DNA of 45,993 nucleotides from Sulfuricella sp. (GCA_041651995.1 JBAZID010000018.1:1-45993); one strand, 5' to 3'. Positions 1 through 8,420 are shown, counted from the stretch's first letter. Notes: generated by a model from the sequence alone, not told the origin. A program made the numbers and translations.

Positions 1-154
1 CTTTTCCCTGCGGCAGGTTCACCTGTAGCGAGTCAAGATTCTGCATCGCCAGCGAGGACAGCATGAAGGTCGCCAGCAGGAAGAACATCACGTCGATCAT
101 CGGGATGATTTCGATGCGCCCCTTGCGGTACGCCCGGGGTTTACGCAGCTTCAT
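1..154 (-). CDS. exbD: ExbD/TolR-family energy-transduction protein (partial)
   Basis: Only the first 51 codons are in the window; the gene runs off the left edge. The translation starts MKLRKPRAYRKGRIEIIPM and continues IDVMFFLLATFMLSS, the family's short basic cytoplasmic segment followed by one transmembrane helix with the conserved membrane Asp (IDVMFFLL). ExbD/TolR proteins work with ExbB/TolQ to couple the proton motive force to TonB- or TolA-type partners across the periplasm. The start overlaps the end of the upstream exbB-like gene by 14 nt, so the two are probably translationally coupled. Which outer-membrane process it serves cannot be seen here. Confidence 0.85.
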   Translation of the reverse strand, partial: MKLRKPRAYRKGRIEIIPMIDVMFFLLATFMLSSLAMQNLDSLQVNLPQGK

Positions 155-785
155 GGGCGTTACCCTGGTCGAGGCGGATGTGGTCGATCAGGCGCGTGCC
201 GAGGCGCTCCATTTCATCCATGGTCTGGGATTGCACGCGCGAGAAGTAATTGAAGCCGAACAGGGCAACCAGCGCGATCAGCAGACCGATGGCGGTTGCA
301 ATCAGCGCCTGGGCCACGCCGCCGGTCACCCCGGTGGGGTTCACGACCCCGCTGCCGCCGATGATCTTGAAGGCATCCATCATTCCGCCGATGGTGCCCA
401 TCAGCCCGAGCAGGGGCGCAGCGGTGACGATGGTTTCCAGCACCCACAGCCGGCGGGCCAGGGCGGTTTCGATCAGCTGGGCTTCGTCCGCCGCCCGCGA
501 TTCGGTCCACCAGGCGGGGTGGCGCCGGTTGGCAATCACCACCTCGAAAAAGCGCCTGAAATAATGGCGCTCATGCAGGCCGTAAAGCCGCTTCTCCAGC
601 TCCTCCCAGGCAAAGCCGTAAGTCTCGGCCAGCCTGAGCAGGTCAAGCGGCAGGCGGGCGTAACGCCAGTAGATGAAGGCTTTCTCCAGCATGATGGCCA
701 GGGCGATGACCGCCAGCAGCGATAGCGGCAGCATGATCATTCCGCCGAGCTGTATGGCGATCCAGGTTTCTTGCAGGTCTTGCAT
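141..785 (-). CDS. exbB: MotA/TolQ/ExbB proton channel family protein
   Basis: 214 aa, usual length for ExbB/TolQ. An N-terminal membrane helix (about residues 15-35) is followed by a long cytoplasmic stretch, then two C-terminal helices containing the family signature: APLLGLMGTIGGMMDAF, then GGVAQALIATAIGLLIALVALFGFNYF-like sequence. It forms the inner-membrane proton channel of the ExbB-ExbD energiser with the overlapping downstream ExbD. A CGGAGA ribosome site sits just upstream of the ATG. The upstream neighbours (Gly/Met-repeat protein and Spy-like protein) run in the same direction, but the 46-nt gap holds no obvious terminator or promoter, so membership of the same transcript is possible, not shown. 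Confidence 0.9.
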   Translation of the reverse strand: MQDLQETWIAIQLGGMIMLPLSLLAVIALAIMLEKAFIYWRYARLPLDLLRLAETYGFAWEELEKRLYGLHERHYFRRFFEVVIANRRHPAWWTESRAADEAQLIETALARRLWVLETIVTAAPLLGLMGTIGGMMDAFKIIGGSGVVNPTGVTGGVAQALIATAIGLLIALVALFGFNYFSRVQSQTMDEMERLGTRLIDHIRLDQGNAHEAA

Positions 786-831
786 GGGTGTCTCCGAATT
801 GGGGGGGGGCCGCTGCTGCTCGGGAAATTGA

Positions 832-1704
832 CTATTGTACGGTGTTTGTTCCGGGCTTCACCCGGTCGTAAACAAGCTGGTAGGAGACCGCTTGTTTTTC
901 CGGCAGGCTGACCGCCGTAATGATCATGAGCTGGCCGGTGCTGGCGTCGATCTGGTAGTTCTGAACCCGCCTTGAACCGCCGGGCATTGTGGATTCGACC
1001 ACCAGCGCGGCGTTCTCCCAGCCCGCAATGCTCACCCGCTGCTGCAGGCCGCCGCTGGCGGAAACGCTGGCGCCGCGAAAATCGGTGAAAAGGCGCTGGC
1101 GCTGACCGTTCTCGTCGGTGATCAGCAGCATCGGATCCTCATGGCTGATGTCGAGTTTTTCCGCAGTGACCATCAGTGCTGACAGTTCCCCGGACGGCTT
1201 CTCGCCGCGCCCGCCCATGGCGTCCGGCGATCCGCGCCCCTGGCGTCCGCCACTCATGCCGCCACCCATGCCACCGCCACCCATGCCACCGCCACCCATG
1301 CCACCGCCACCCATGCCACCGCCACCCATGCCACCGCCACGTCCCCCTCCGCCCATGCCGGGTCCGCCGCCTTTGGCTTGTTGCAGCGTTTTCATGGCTT
1401 CCCTGATTTTTTCCTGCGGGTCATCGCTGGCCTTGGCGTTGAGCACCCACTGGCCGGAAAAATCCGGCCTGGATTGCGGGGCCGCGCCAAGCGTCATCGG
1501 GGCTGTAGTGGTGGAAGAGGCCAGCGACGGGCCTGCACCGGCGGCCAATGCCAGGCCGAGACAGAGCGCTGCCGCCGCGGCGCGTGCCGCCTCGTCGCCG
1601 AACAGCACCGCGCCGCCTTTCCTGATGGTCAGCTGGCCGAACCCGGCAGCGGCCAGTGAAATGGCCCAGACACGGATTCCACGGGCTTGAGTGGAAGTGT
1701 TCAT
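832..1704 (-). CDS. Exported Gly/Met-repeat protein of unknown function
   Basis: 290 aa from an ATG with an AGGAG ribosome site 7 nt upstream; an in-frame ATG 24 codons earlier lacks one. A hydrophobic stretch (about residues 43-63, ending LALAAGAGPSLAS) looks like a signal peptide or anchor, although it lies unusually far from the N-terminus. Residues 80-92 (PDFSGQWVLNAKA) resemble the opening strand of small lipocalin-like exported proteins. Residues 112-152 are a low-complexity linker with Met every five residues among Gly. The remaining 130 residues look beta-rich, without a motif I recognise. It lies downstream of the Spy-like gene. Function unknown; the Met-rich linker could bind soft metals or simply be a flexible spacer. 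Confidence 0.7.
   Translation of the reverse strand: MNTSTQARGIRVWAISLAAAGFGQLTIRKGGAVLFGDEAARAAAAALCLGLALAAGAGPSLASSTTTAPMTLGAAPQSRPDFSGQWVLNAKASDDPQEKIREAMKTLQQAKGGGPGMGGGGRGGGMGGGGMGGGGMGGGGMGGGGMGGGMSGGRQGRGSPDAMGGRGEKPSGELSALMVTAEKLDISHEDPMLLITDENGQRQRLFTDFRGASVSASGGLQQRVSIAGWENAALVVESTMPGGSRRVQNYQIDASTGQLMIITAVSLPEKQAVSYQLVYDRVKPGTNTVQ
1258..1340. repeat. 15-bp coding minisatellite (Gly4-Met)
   Basis: Five copies of a 15-bp unit, with the Met codon complement recurring at 1268, 1283, 1298, 1313 and 1328 (unit CCACCGCCACCCATG on the plus strand), followed by shorter variants. In frame it encodes Gly-Gly-Gly-Gly-Met units. Unit gain or loss would not shift the frame. Confidence 0.9.
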
Positions 1705-1830
1705 GAAACTGCTCCTGTGTAGTGAGGTGAAATTCTGACAGGGGGATTGAGGGGGAGTACGTTGCGGCGTATTCATTCGACATGAATTTTCATGTCTTCA
1801 TGAATGCGCCTCTTCAATTGGTGGAGAGTT

Positions 1831-2310
1831 TTACGGCATGTCCAGCGGCTGCTGGCGCGCCTGCAGCTCTTCCATCCGTTTGCGCTGCTCCGGCGTCAGC
1901 AGCAGGTAAACCTGGTGGCTGGCGCTGGCTTGCAGCTGCCCCATTCTTGCCATGGCCTGGGCGTTGGCGTCGGCGAGCGCCTTGGCTCTGGCTTCGCTGT
2001 ATTCGTCTGACATGCCGAGCTGGCGCAGTTCCATCTGCGACTTGCGCATGGCCTTGGCCTGCTTGCGCATGGCGGGCGCCTGGGCCTGCATCAGGTCAAA
2101 AATCCTGTCGCGCTGGGCCTCGCTCAGCTTCAGGTCGCGCAGGAAAGGCGGCAGATGTTCCCCGCCGGGCATGCCGCGCTCGCCCATCATCTGCATCGGG
2201 CTGCCGCATCCCTCCGGGCCGCCCATCATGGGACGGGCGCCGGCGGCGAGGGGCAGGCCCAGCGCGACGCTGCTGGCGAGCATGAAATGGATCAGTGTGC
2301 GTTTGTTCAT
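1831..2310 (-). CDS. Spy/CpxP-like periplasmic LTxxQ-motif protein
   Basis: 159 aa from an ATG preceded by AGGAG at 6 nt; an upstream in-frame ATG (9 codons earlier) has no such site. Signal peptide at about residues 1-25 (ending LPLAAGARP). The mature part begins with a Met/Gly-rich segment (MMGGPEGCGSPMQMMGERGM), followed by a helical region with the repeated family motif: LSEAQ at about 62-66 and LTPEQ at 138-142. Spy and CpxP are small periplasmic chaperone-like proteins of the envelope-stress response; CpxP also restrains the CpxA sensor. Its promoter region carries a CpxR-type box (2403-2417), linking it to the cpxRA genes 14.5 kb away. Whether it acts like Spy or CpxP is not decidable from sequence. 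Confidence 0.8.
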   Translation of the reverse strand: MNKRTLIHFMLASSVALGLPLAAGARPMMGGPEGCGSPMQMMGERGMPGGEHLPPFLRDLKLSEAQRDRIFDLMQAQAPAMRKQAKAMRKSQMELRQLGMSDEYSEARAKALADANAQAMARMGQLQASASHQVYLLLTPEQRKRMEELQARQQPLDMP

Positions 2311-2355
2311 TTTGGACTCCTGGCTGAATTGGATCATTGGCAGGCCCTAGCCTGT

Positions 2356-2418
2356 TGCATGAAATTCTGACCGAAGCGTCCGTAAATCGGGGTTAGCGCC
2401 GTGTAAAGATGAGTAAAG
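2356..2418 (-). promoter_or_regulatory. CpxR-box promoter block, copy 1 (Spy-like gene)
   Basis: Contains GTAAA-GATGA-GTAAA at 2403-2417, an exact match to the known CpxR box (GTAAA-N5-GTAAA), plus a third GTAAA at 2382-2386, 21 bp from the first. About 33 nt beyond the box in the direction of transcription is CAGAAT (in GTCAGAATTTCA), a plausible -10 with no good -35, as expected of an activator-dependent promoter. It lies 46-108 nt upstream of the Spy-like start codon. The same 63 bp recur at 8586-8648 with two mismatches. Confidence 0.65.
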
Positions 2419-2581
2419 GATTGAACGTCGAATATGGTGAGTCGAACCAACCCGACGCGATCCGGGTGGCGCGCTCAGGATCGCTCTCACACGTTGCCAG
2501 CCATGCATCGTGAAGCAACTCGATCAACGTCACCCAATCGCGGAAACCCCGGTCCTGCCAATGAGGGCTGATCGATGGCAA
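2393..2581 (-). pseudogene. Remnant of a larger gene, possibly SIR2/DUF4020-type
   Basis: A 62-codon open frame whose body (GFRDWVTLIELLHDAWLAT, DPERATRIASGWFDSPYSTF) looks like an internal piece of a larger helical protein. From memory it resembles the C-terminal DUF4020 region of SIR2-like proteins found in defence islands. It has no ribosome site, and its last codons are translated from the CpxR-box promoter block, so the homologous part breaks off abruptly near 2419. It lies just downstream of the RhuM gene in the same direction. The family match is tentative. Confidence 0.3.
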
Positions 2582-2614
2582 GTCGCAGTGTGACCGGTCA
2601 CTGTACGGGTCGCG

Positions 2615-3655
2615 TTATTCATCATTGTTACCGGGCTTACGCTCAGCATCGGCCTGCTTGATCACCCTGTCGAAATCACTTTCAAATAGCCGGTCCTGCA
2701 CGATGCGGTATTTTTCGAACTCGCTTTCTGCGTGGGCTTTGGCCATTTCAGAGGTCACCTTGCCGCCATCGCGCAAGACCTCACGGTCGGTGAACTCCAG
2801 AAAGGCATCCAGCCGTTTGGCCCAGTCTTCCATGGTCATCGGGATCTTGCGCTGGGCACGGTCTTCGGCCAGGTCGAGATATGCGTTGACGATGCGACCG
2901 AGGGATTCCAGCTCATCTTTATCGAGGTAGTTCTTGGCGACGGCCACGTCGGCCTTCAGTATCTTGCCGTCTGGCGCACGCTCCCATGAGGTTATGCCCA
3001 TATGCGGCTTGTTGCTGTCGGCACGCTGCACGATCAATTCGGCCGCCGTGTGGCCGTGGATGGCGTAATGCAGCTTATTCTGCACCTTGGCGAAGAAGGC
3101 CTTGGTCGTCGGAGCATCCCGGTTGTAATCAACCGCCGTGGCGTAGATGTCGGTGATCTTCTGGTAGAACTTGCGCTCGGAAAGGCGAATCTCGCGGATT
3201 TCGGCCAGCAGGCGTTCGAAATAGTCCTCGCCCAGAAAGCTGCCGTTTTCCATGCGCTGCTTGTCCAGCACATAGCCTTTGATGGCGAACTCGCGCAGCA
3301 CCCGGGTGGCCCATTGCCGGAACTGGGTAGCACGCACCGAGTTAACTCGGTAGCCTACCGAGATGATGGTGTCGAGGTTGTAGAACTGTGTCAGGTAGCT
3401 TTTTCCGTCGGCGGCAGTATTCCGGAATTTCCGGACAACTGAATCTTCGGCCAACTCTCCGCTGCCAAAGATGTTCTTCAGGTGCTCGCTGACCGTACGG
3501 ACATCGACAGCAAAAAGCTCGGCCATCAGCTTCTGCGTCAGCCAGACGGTTTCGTCTTCGTAGCGGGCTTCGATGCTCTGCTCACCTGCCTGACCGGTAA
3601 AGATCAGAAACTCGGCAGTGCTGTTGTGGATCAGTTTTTTTTCGTCGCCGCTCAT
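2615..3655 (-). CDS. rhuM: RhuM-family protein, function unknown
   Basis: 346 aa from the ATG with a strong GGAGGAG ribosome site (MSGDEKKLIHNSTAEFLIF). It has the features of the virulence RhuM family: an N-terminal domain with VWLTQKLMAELFAVDVRTVS (helix-turn-helix-like), ISVGYRVNSVRATQFRQWAT, then a helical body with LLAEIREIRLSERKFYQKI and RDAPTTKAFFAKVQNKLHYA. RhuM was named in Salmonella pathogenicity island 3, but its activity is not established; relatives often sit near restriction or toxin genes and mobile DNA. Here it lies between the MacB-type permease and the Spy-like gene, next to a gene remnant, which suggests an acquired cassette. The family assignment is firm; function is open. 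Confidence 0.85.
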   Translation of the reverse strand: MSGDEKKLIHNSTAEFLIFTGQAGEQSIEARYEDETVWLTQKLMAELFAVDVRTVSEHLKNIFGSGELAEDSVVRKFRNTAADGKSYLTQFYNLDTIISVGYRVNSVRATQFRQWATRVLREFAIKGYVLDKQRMENGSFLGEDYFERLLAEIREIRLSERKFYQKITDIYATAVDYNRDAPTTKAFFAKVQNKLHYAIHGHTAAELIVQRADSNKPHMGITSWERAPDGKILKADVAVAKNYLDKDELESLGRIVNAYLDLAEDRAQRKIPMTMEDWAKRLDAFLEFTDREVLRDGGKVTSEMAKAHAESEFEKYRIVQDRLFESDFDRVIKQADAERKPGNNDE

Positions 3656-3751
3656 GGCGTAACTCCTCCGATGCATTTCGCCTTGATGAACCCAAAAACG
3701 GCCTAAATGGCTCAAAGCACAGGCCATGCAAGGCGGAAAGTATTTTATACG

Positions 3752-4960
3752 TTATTCGTGCCGCAGCGCTTCTATCGGGTCGAGCCGGGCTGCTCGCTGT
3801 GCCGGAAAATAGCCGAAAATCACCCCGATGGCGGCTGAAAAAAGGAAGGACAGCAGGTTGATGCCGGGGTTGAAGAGGAAGGGCACCTGCATCAGCTGCG
3901 CCAGCCCGATCGAGGCCAGGGTGGCCAGCGCGACGCCGACCAGACCGCCGAAGGAGGACAGCGCTACCGCTTCGATCAGGAATTGCAGCAGCACTTCCCG
4001 CTCCAGCGCGCCGATAGCGAGCCGGATGCCGATCTCGCGGGTGCGTTCGGTCACCGACACCAGCATGATGTTCATGATGCCGATGCCGCCCACCAGCAGG
4101 CTCACCGCCGCCACGGCGCCGAGCAGGCCGGTCATGATGCGGATGGTGCCGGAAAGGGTTTCGGCGATCTGCTTGGTGTCGAGAACGTTGAAATCGTCCT
4201 CCTCGTTGTCCGAAATCTTGCGCCGTTCGCGCATCAGCAGGTTGATCTGCTCGATCACTTTCGCCGTGGAGGCGCTGGCCTTCACCGAAATCATCAGCGT
4301 GCTCACGTCCTGGTTGCCGGTGAGGCGCCGCTGCACGGTGCGCAGGGGCATGATCACCGTGTCGTCCTGATCCATGCCCATCGCGCCCTGGCCTTTCGAA
4401 GCCAGCAGGCCGATGATCTCGCAGGAGAACTGCTTGATGCGGATCTCGTTGCCGAGCGGGTTCTGGTTGCCGAACAGCTCGCGCCGCACGGTCTCGCCGA
4501 TGACGCACACGGATTTGCCTGCGCGCTCCTCGGCTTCGCTGAACACGCGCCCGGCGGCCAGTTTCCAGTTGCCGGTCTGGAAGTAGGCGTTGGTGCTGCC
4601 GTTGATAGTGGTGGACCAGTTCCTGGTGCCGTAAACCACGGTTACGCTGCGGCTGACGGCTGGCGCTACGGCATCCAGGCCGCTGATTTGGGCGCGAATG
4701 GCATCGGCATCGGCGATCTTGAAGCTGGGGGCGCCGGCGGAATCCCGCCCCGGCCCGAGCCGCTTGCCGGGGCGCACCATCAGCAGGTTGCTGCCGAGGC
4801 TGGATATCTGGTCCGACACCACCTTGGTGGCGCCGTTGCCCAGGGTCACCATGGTGATCACCGCGCTGACGCCGATGACGATGCCGAGGATGGTGAGAAA
4901 GGAGCGCATCAGGTTGCGCCGGATTTCGCGCAGGGCCAGCAGGAGCGTGTTCCACAGCAT
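3752..4960 (-). CDS. MacB/FtsX-type ABC transporter permease
   Basis: 402 aa. First transmembrane helix at about residues 18-42 (LMRSFLTILGIVIGVSAVI), a large periplasmic domain (about 45-280) with the MacB_PCD-type opening LGNGATKVVSDQISSLGSNL, then three C-terminal helices of the FtsX domain (residues about 285-395, including LVGGIGIMNIMLVSVTERTREIGIRLAIGA). This is the membrane half of a MacB-type mechanotransmission transporter, which drives substrate from the periplasm through an adaptor and an outer-membrane channel. In E. coli MacB the ATPase is fused to the permease; here it is a separate gene overlapping by one base (TAATG). The substrate is unknown; antibiotics, lipopeptides or envelope stress products are family precedents. 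Confidence 0.9.
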   Translation of the reverse strand: MLWNTLLLALREIRRNLMRSFLTILGIVIGVSAVITMVTLGNGATKVVSDQISSLGSNLLMVRPGKRLGPGRDSAGAPSFKIADADAIRAQISGLDAVAPAVSRSVTVVYGTRNWSTTINGSTNAYFQTGNWKLAAGRVFSEAEERAGKSVCVIGETVRRELFGNQNPLGNEIRIKQFSCEIIGLLASKGQGAMGMDQDDTVIMPLRTVQRRLTGNQDVSTLMISVKASASTAKVIEQINLLMRERRKISDNEEDDFNVLDTKQIAETLSGTIRIMTGLLGAVAAVSLLVGGIGIMNIMLVSVTERTREIGIRLAIGALEREVLLQFLIEAVALSSFGGLVGVALATLASIGLAQLMQVPFLFNPGINLLSFLFSAAIGVIFGYFPAQRAARLDPIEALRHE

Positions 4961-5676
4961 TAAATATTTCCCCCGTTGCGAGTGTCGCTGTCCACCCGGC
5001 CGTCCACGAAACGCACGATGCGATGGGCATACTGAGCCATTTCCGGCTCATGGGTCACCATCAGGATGGTGATGCCCTGGTCGCGGTTGAGCGCGGTCAG
5101 CAGTTCCATGATTTCGCGGCTGGTCTTGCTGTCCAGGTTTCCGGTGGGCTCGTCCGCCAGCAGGACGGCCGGTTTGGTGACGATGGCGCGGGCGACGGCG
5201 ACCCGTTGTTGCTGGCCGCCGGAAAGCTCGGCCTGGGTATGGTGCTCCCAGCCTTTCAGGCCGACGGATGCCAGCGCGGCCCTGGCCGCCGCATGGCGTG
5301 CCGCCGCGCTTTCGCCGCGATAGAGCAGGGGCAGTTCCACGTTCTCCTGGGCCGAGGTGCGCGCCAGCAGGTTGAAGCCCTGAAACACGAAGCCGAGGTA
5401 ATTGCGCCGCAGCAGGGCGCGCTGGTTGCGGCCCAGCTCCTCCACATGGACGCCGCGAAAGCGGTAGGCGCCGCTGCTGGGGGTGTCGAGGCAGCCGAGG
5501 ATGTTCATCGCCGTGGATTTGCCCGACCCGCTCGGCCCCATGATGGCGACGAACTCGCCTTCCTGGATCGCCAGATCGATGCCGCTCAGGGCCTGGAACG
5601 CAACCTGGCCCTGACCGTAGGTCTTGGTGATGGCGCTCAGTTCGATGAGCGGGGCGGCTGTGTTGTCGCCACTCAT
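4960..5676 (-). CDS. MacB/LolD-type ABC transporter ATP-binding protein
   Basis: 238 aa from the ATG that overlaps the adaptor stop codon (ATGA). Walker A GPSGSGKST at about residues 43-51, Q-loop in FVFQGFNLL, ABC signature LSGGQQQRVAVARA, Walker B AVLLADEPTGNLD and switch His in MVTHEPEMA. The EPTGNLDS sequence and ELPLLYRG-type spacing are typical of the MacB/LolD branch. It powers the permease encoded immediately downstream. A longer frame continues upstream to 5811, but that part overlaps the adaptor gene and is not expected to be translated. Confidence 0.93.
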   Translation of the reverse strand: MSGDNTAAPLIELSAITKTYGQGQVAFQALSGIDLAIQEGEFVAIMGPSGSGKSTAMNILGCLDTPSSGAYRFRGVHVEELGRNQRALLRRNYLGFVFQGFNLLARTSAQENVELPLLYRGESAAARHAAARAALASVGLKGWEHHTQAELSGGQQQRVAVARAIVTKPAVLLADEPTGNLDSKTSREIMELLTALNRDQGITILMVTHEPEMAQYAHRIVRFVDGRVDSDTRNGGNI

Positions 5677-6965
5677 TTCTGTGCGGCCACGCTTTCGGTG
5701 ATGACCTGCATGCCCGGCTTCAGTTCGCCTCCGGTCACTTCGGTCTGGCGCCCGTTGCTTACCCCCACGCTGACCGGCACGGCCACGGGCTGGCCGGCGC
5801 GCAGCACCCACACCTGCTGCGTGCCGCTCATTGCCGCAGCCGGTTTTGCCGAAGCGCTGTCGGGCGGCTTGGGAAGCAGGCTGGAAACAAAACTGCCGTT
5901 CTTTTTATTGCCATTGCCGGATTGCTTGGGCGGAGTGAAGCGCAGCGCGGCATTCGGCACCAGCAGCACGTTTTCGCGCCGGGTGGTGGTGATCTCCGAG
6001 GTGGCCGTCATGCCAGGACGCAGGCTGAGGTCGTCGTTGCCCACCTTGAGGATGGTCTTGTAGGACACCACCCCGTCCTTGGTCTGCGAGCCATAGCCGA
6101 CGCGGGTGATTGTCGCCGGATATTTTCGTCCCGCGTAGGCATCCACGTTGAAGGTGGCGGACTGGCCCGCGCGCACCTGGCCCACGTCGGCTTCGTCCAC
6201 GTCCACCTGGAGCTCCATCTGCGCCAGGTTTTCGGCCAGGGTGAACAGCACCGGCGCCTGGAGGGAAGCGGCGACGGTCTGCCCCGGCTCCACCTTGCGC
6301 GCCAGCACCACGCCGTCGATGGGCGAGCGGATCGAGGCCTTGGCCAGGTTGGTCCGGTCGGATTTGAGCGTTGCCTGCGCCTGTGTCACCGCGGCGCGGG
6401 CGCTCGCCTCGCTGGCGACGGCCCGGTCAAGGACGGCCTGCGCCGTATCGAGCTCGGTTTTTGACGGCACCTTGCCGCCGGAGAGCTCGGCCACCTGGCG
6501 CAATCGTGCCAGGTTGGCGCGGGATTCCGCGACGGTCGCCCGCATCTGTTCCACCTGGGCTTCGGTGGAGACCAGCGCGGCTCCGGATTTGGCGACCTGG
6601 TCGTTGAGCTTGGACAGGTCGAGCCGGGCGAGGAGCTGGCCCTTCTGCACCCGGTCGTTGTCGTCCACCAGGACTGCTTCGATGGTGCCGGAAAGCTCGC
6701 TGCCCACGTCCACTTGGTTGGTGGGCTGCAGGTTGCCGGTGGCCGATACCGTGACGGTGAGATTGCCGCGCACTGCTTCCTCGCTGAGATATTGGGGGGC
6801 TGAAGCAGTGCTGCGGGCACGCAGGTAAAAGGCCCCGCCCGCCATGAGCAGGACCAGGACGGTGATCAGCCAGACGCGGCCGGAGAGGCCCAGAAAGCGC
6901 GCCGATTTTTCCGCCGCGACGATTTTGGCCAGCGGGTCTTTTTCATCGGTGGAAGTGTTGTTCAT
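5673..6965 (-). CDS. MacA/HlyD-like periplasmic adaptor protein
   Basis: 430 aa. One N-terminal transmembrane helix (about residues 31-50, VWLITVLVLLMAGGAFYLRA) anchors it in the inner membrane. The lipoyl/barrel-sandwich halves are at about residues 75-105 (GNLQPTNQVDVGSELSGTI) and near SIRSPIDGVVLARKVEPGQT, with an alpha-helical hairpin between them (about 110-200, many A/E/Q/R residues), then beta-barrel and membrane-proximal domains. It bridges the inner-membrane ABC transporter to the outer-membrane channel. Start and stop overlap its neighbours by 4 nt on both sides (ATGA), so the four genes from 8401 down to 3752 form one tightly coupled operon. Confidence 0.92.
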   Translation of the reverse strand: MNNTSTDEKDPLAKIVAAEKSARFLGLSGRVWLITVLVLLMAGGAFYLRARSTASAPQYLSEEAVRGNLTVTVSATGNLQPTNQVDVGSELSGTIEAVLVDDNDRVQKGQLLARLDLSKLNDQVAKSGAALVSTEAQVEQMRATVAESRANLARLRQVAELSGGKVPSKTELDTAQAVLDRAVASEASARAAVTQAQATLKSDRTNLAKASIRSPIDGVVLARKVEPGQTVAASLQAPVLFTLAENLAQMELQVDVDEADVGQVRAGQSATFNVDAYAGRKYPATITRVGYGSQTKDGVVSYKTILKVGNDDLSLRPGMTATSEITTTRRENVLLVPNAALRFTPPKQSGNGNKKNGSFVSSLLPKPPDSASAKPAAAMSGTQQVWVLRAGQPVAVPVSVGVSNGRQTEVTGGELKPGMQVITESVAAQK

Positions 6966-8401
6966 GATGTGCTGCCTTGCTGAATGGGTTGGTCTGTTTC
7001 ACTGGCAACGGCCTGCCAGCCGCCGCCGAGTGCCTTGTAGAGCCGGATCAGGGCGGAAATGCTTTCCGCCTGCGTGGTTTTCAGGCTGTCCTGAACCGTG
7101 AGCAGGGTGCGCTCGGTGTCGAGCACTTTCTGGAAATCAATAATCCCGCTTGAATAGCGCTGGCGCGCCATGAGCACGGCGTTATGCGCCGCATCCGCGG
7201 CCTCGCGCAGGGCCTGTTCGCGCCTGCGGCTGCTGGCGAGGGATACCAGCGCGTTTTCCACCTCTTCCAGGGCGCCGAGCACGGTTTTTTCGTAGCTGAC
7301 CAGGGCCTGTTCCTGGATGGCGTTCTGGATTGCGATGCGCTGGCGGATGCGGCCGCCGTCGAACAGGGTGGCGGCGACGCTGCCGAGCAGGGAGCGGGTG
7401 AGGCTGTCGCTGCCGCCCAGCGTGCCGAAGCTCAGCGCCTCCCAGCCGATCGAGCCCGAGAGCTGGAAGCCGGGATAGAGGGCCGCCGTCGCCTCCCCGA
7501 TGCGGGCGGTTTCCGCCGCCAGCTTGCGTTCCGCGACGCGCACATCCGGGCGCTGGCGCAGGGTGTCGGCGGGGATGCCGATGGCGACATTGTCCGGCGC
7601 CGCCGGAATCGGGGCGGGCGCTGCCAGTTTGTCGTGCAGCGCGCCCGGCGCCTGCCCGAGGAGGATGGCGAGGCGGTGCTCCGCCTGGGCGAGTCCGGAT
7701 TCCAGGCTGGGGATCTGGGCACGCGTCTGTTCCCGGTTGGTGCGTGCCTGCTCCACGTCAAGCGAACTGGTCAGCCCGGCCTGCGTGCGCCATCCGGTCA
7801 GCTCCAGGGTTTCGCTCTGGCTCGCCAGATTGGATTGGGCGATGGCAAGCCGCGCCTGGTAGGCGCGCAATTCCACGTAGTTGAGAGCCACTTCCGCCAG
7901 CAGCGAAACCCGGGTGCCGTGCAGGCTGGCCTCGCTGCCTTCCAGATCGGCCTGGGCCGCCTCCAGCGCGCGCCGGGTGCCGCCGAAGATGTCCGGCTCC
8001 CAGCCCGCGTCGAAGCCCGCGCTGTACAGCTCGCGCGTCAGGCCGGTGCCGGTTGCGGCGCTGGATTTGCTGCGGCTTTCGGATACGGAGGCAGTGACGG
8101 TAGGAAACTGGTTTGCGCCGGCAAGCCCGCGCCGGGCGCGTGCCTCGCGCAGCTTTGCCTGCGCGCTGCGAAGATCGGGGCTGGCCTGGAGTGACTGCTC
8201 GATGAGGCCGGACAGGAGCGGGTCGCCGAGCTGCAACCACCAGCGGGAGAGGTCCTGCGCCGCAGCGGCCTGTGCCGGGGCATTGTTCCAGTTCGCCGGA
8301 ACCGGCAGTGCGGGCTCGGCATAGTCAGGCCCGACGGCGGCGCAGCCGCCCAGAGCGGCTAGAAGGATGGCTGGCAGGACAAGGCCCGCGTGTATTTTCA
8401 T
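6962..8401 (-). CDS. NodT/OprM-family outer-membrane efflux lipoprotein (ABC pump)
   Basis: 479 aa. Lipoprotein signal peptide with lipobox ending at Cys19 (LLAALGGC), followed by the family opening VGPDYAEPALPVPANW. Two OEP repeats follow, with typical LRSAQAKLREARA and YGSGI-like helices (RYSSGIIDFQKVLDTERTLL near the C-terminus). It should form the trimeric TolC-like tunnel for the MacA/MacB-like proteins encoded directly downstream with a 4-nt overlap. It is the first gene of that operon; 185-250 nt upstream lies the second copy of the CpxR-box promoter block, with a CACGGAG repeat in between. Confidence 0.92.
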   Translation of the reverse strand: MKIHAGLVLPAILLAALGGCAAVGPDYAEPALPVPANWNNAPAQAAAAQDLSRWWLQLGDPLLSGLIEQSLQASPDLRSAQAKLREARARRGLAGANQFPTVTASVSESRSKSSAATGTGLTRELYSAGFDAGWEPDIFGGTRRALEAAQADLEGSEASLHGTRVSLLAEVALNYVELRAYQARLAIAQSNLASQSETLELTGWRTQAGLTSSLDVEQARTNREQTRAQIPSLESGLAQAEHRLAILLGQAPGALHDKLAAPAPIPAAPDNVAIGIPADTLRQRPDVRVAERKLAAETARIGEATAALYPGFQLSGSIGWEALSFGTLGGSDSLTRSLLGSVAATLFDGGRIRQRIAIQNAIQEQALVSYEKTVLGALEEVENALVSLASSRRREQALREAADAAHNAVLMARQRYSSGIIDFQKVLDTERTLLTVQDSLKTTQAESISALIRLYKALGGGWQAVASETDQPIQQGSTS

Positions 8402-8420
8402 CCTTAAACCCTCGGTTCGA

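Noticed and set aside
1780..1810. CATGAATTTTCATG and CATGAATG repeats upstream of the Gly/Met-repeat gene as an operator
   Set aside because: Short AT-rich self-complementary stretch without a known motif or candidate regulator; could be chance.
3582..5051. 489-codon minus-strand frame over the MacB permease
   Set aside because: Overlaps the permease in another frame; His/Arg-rich shadow with no membrane helices.
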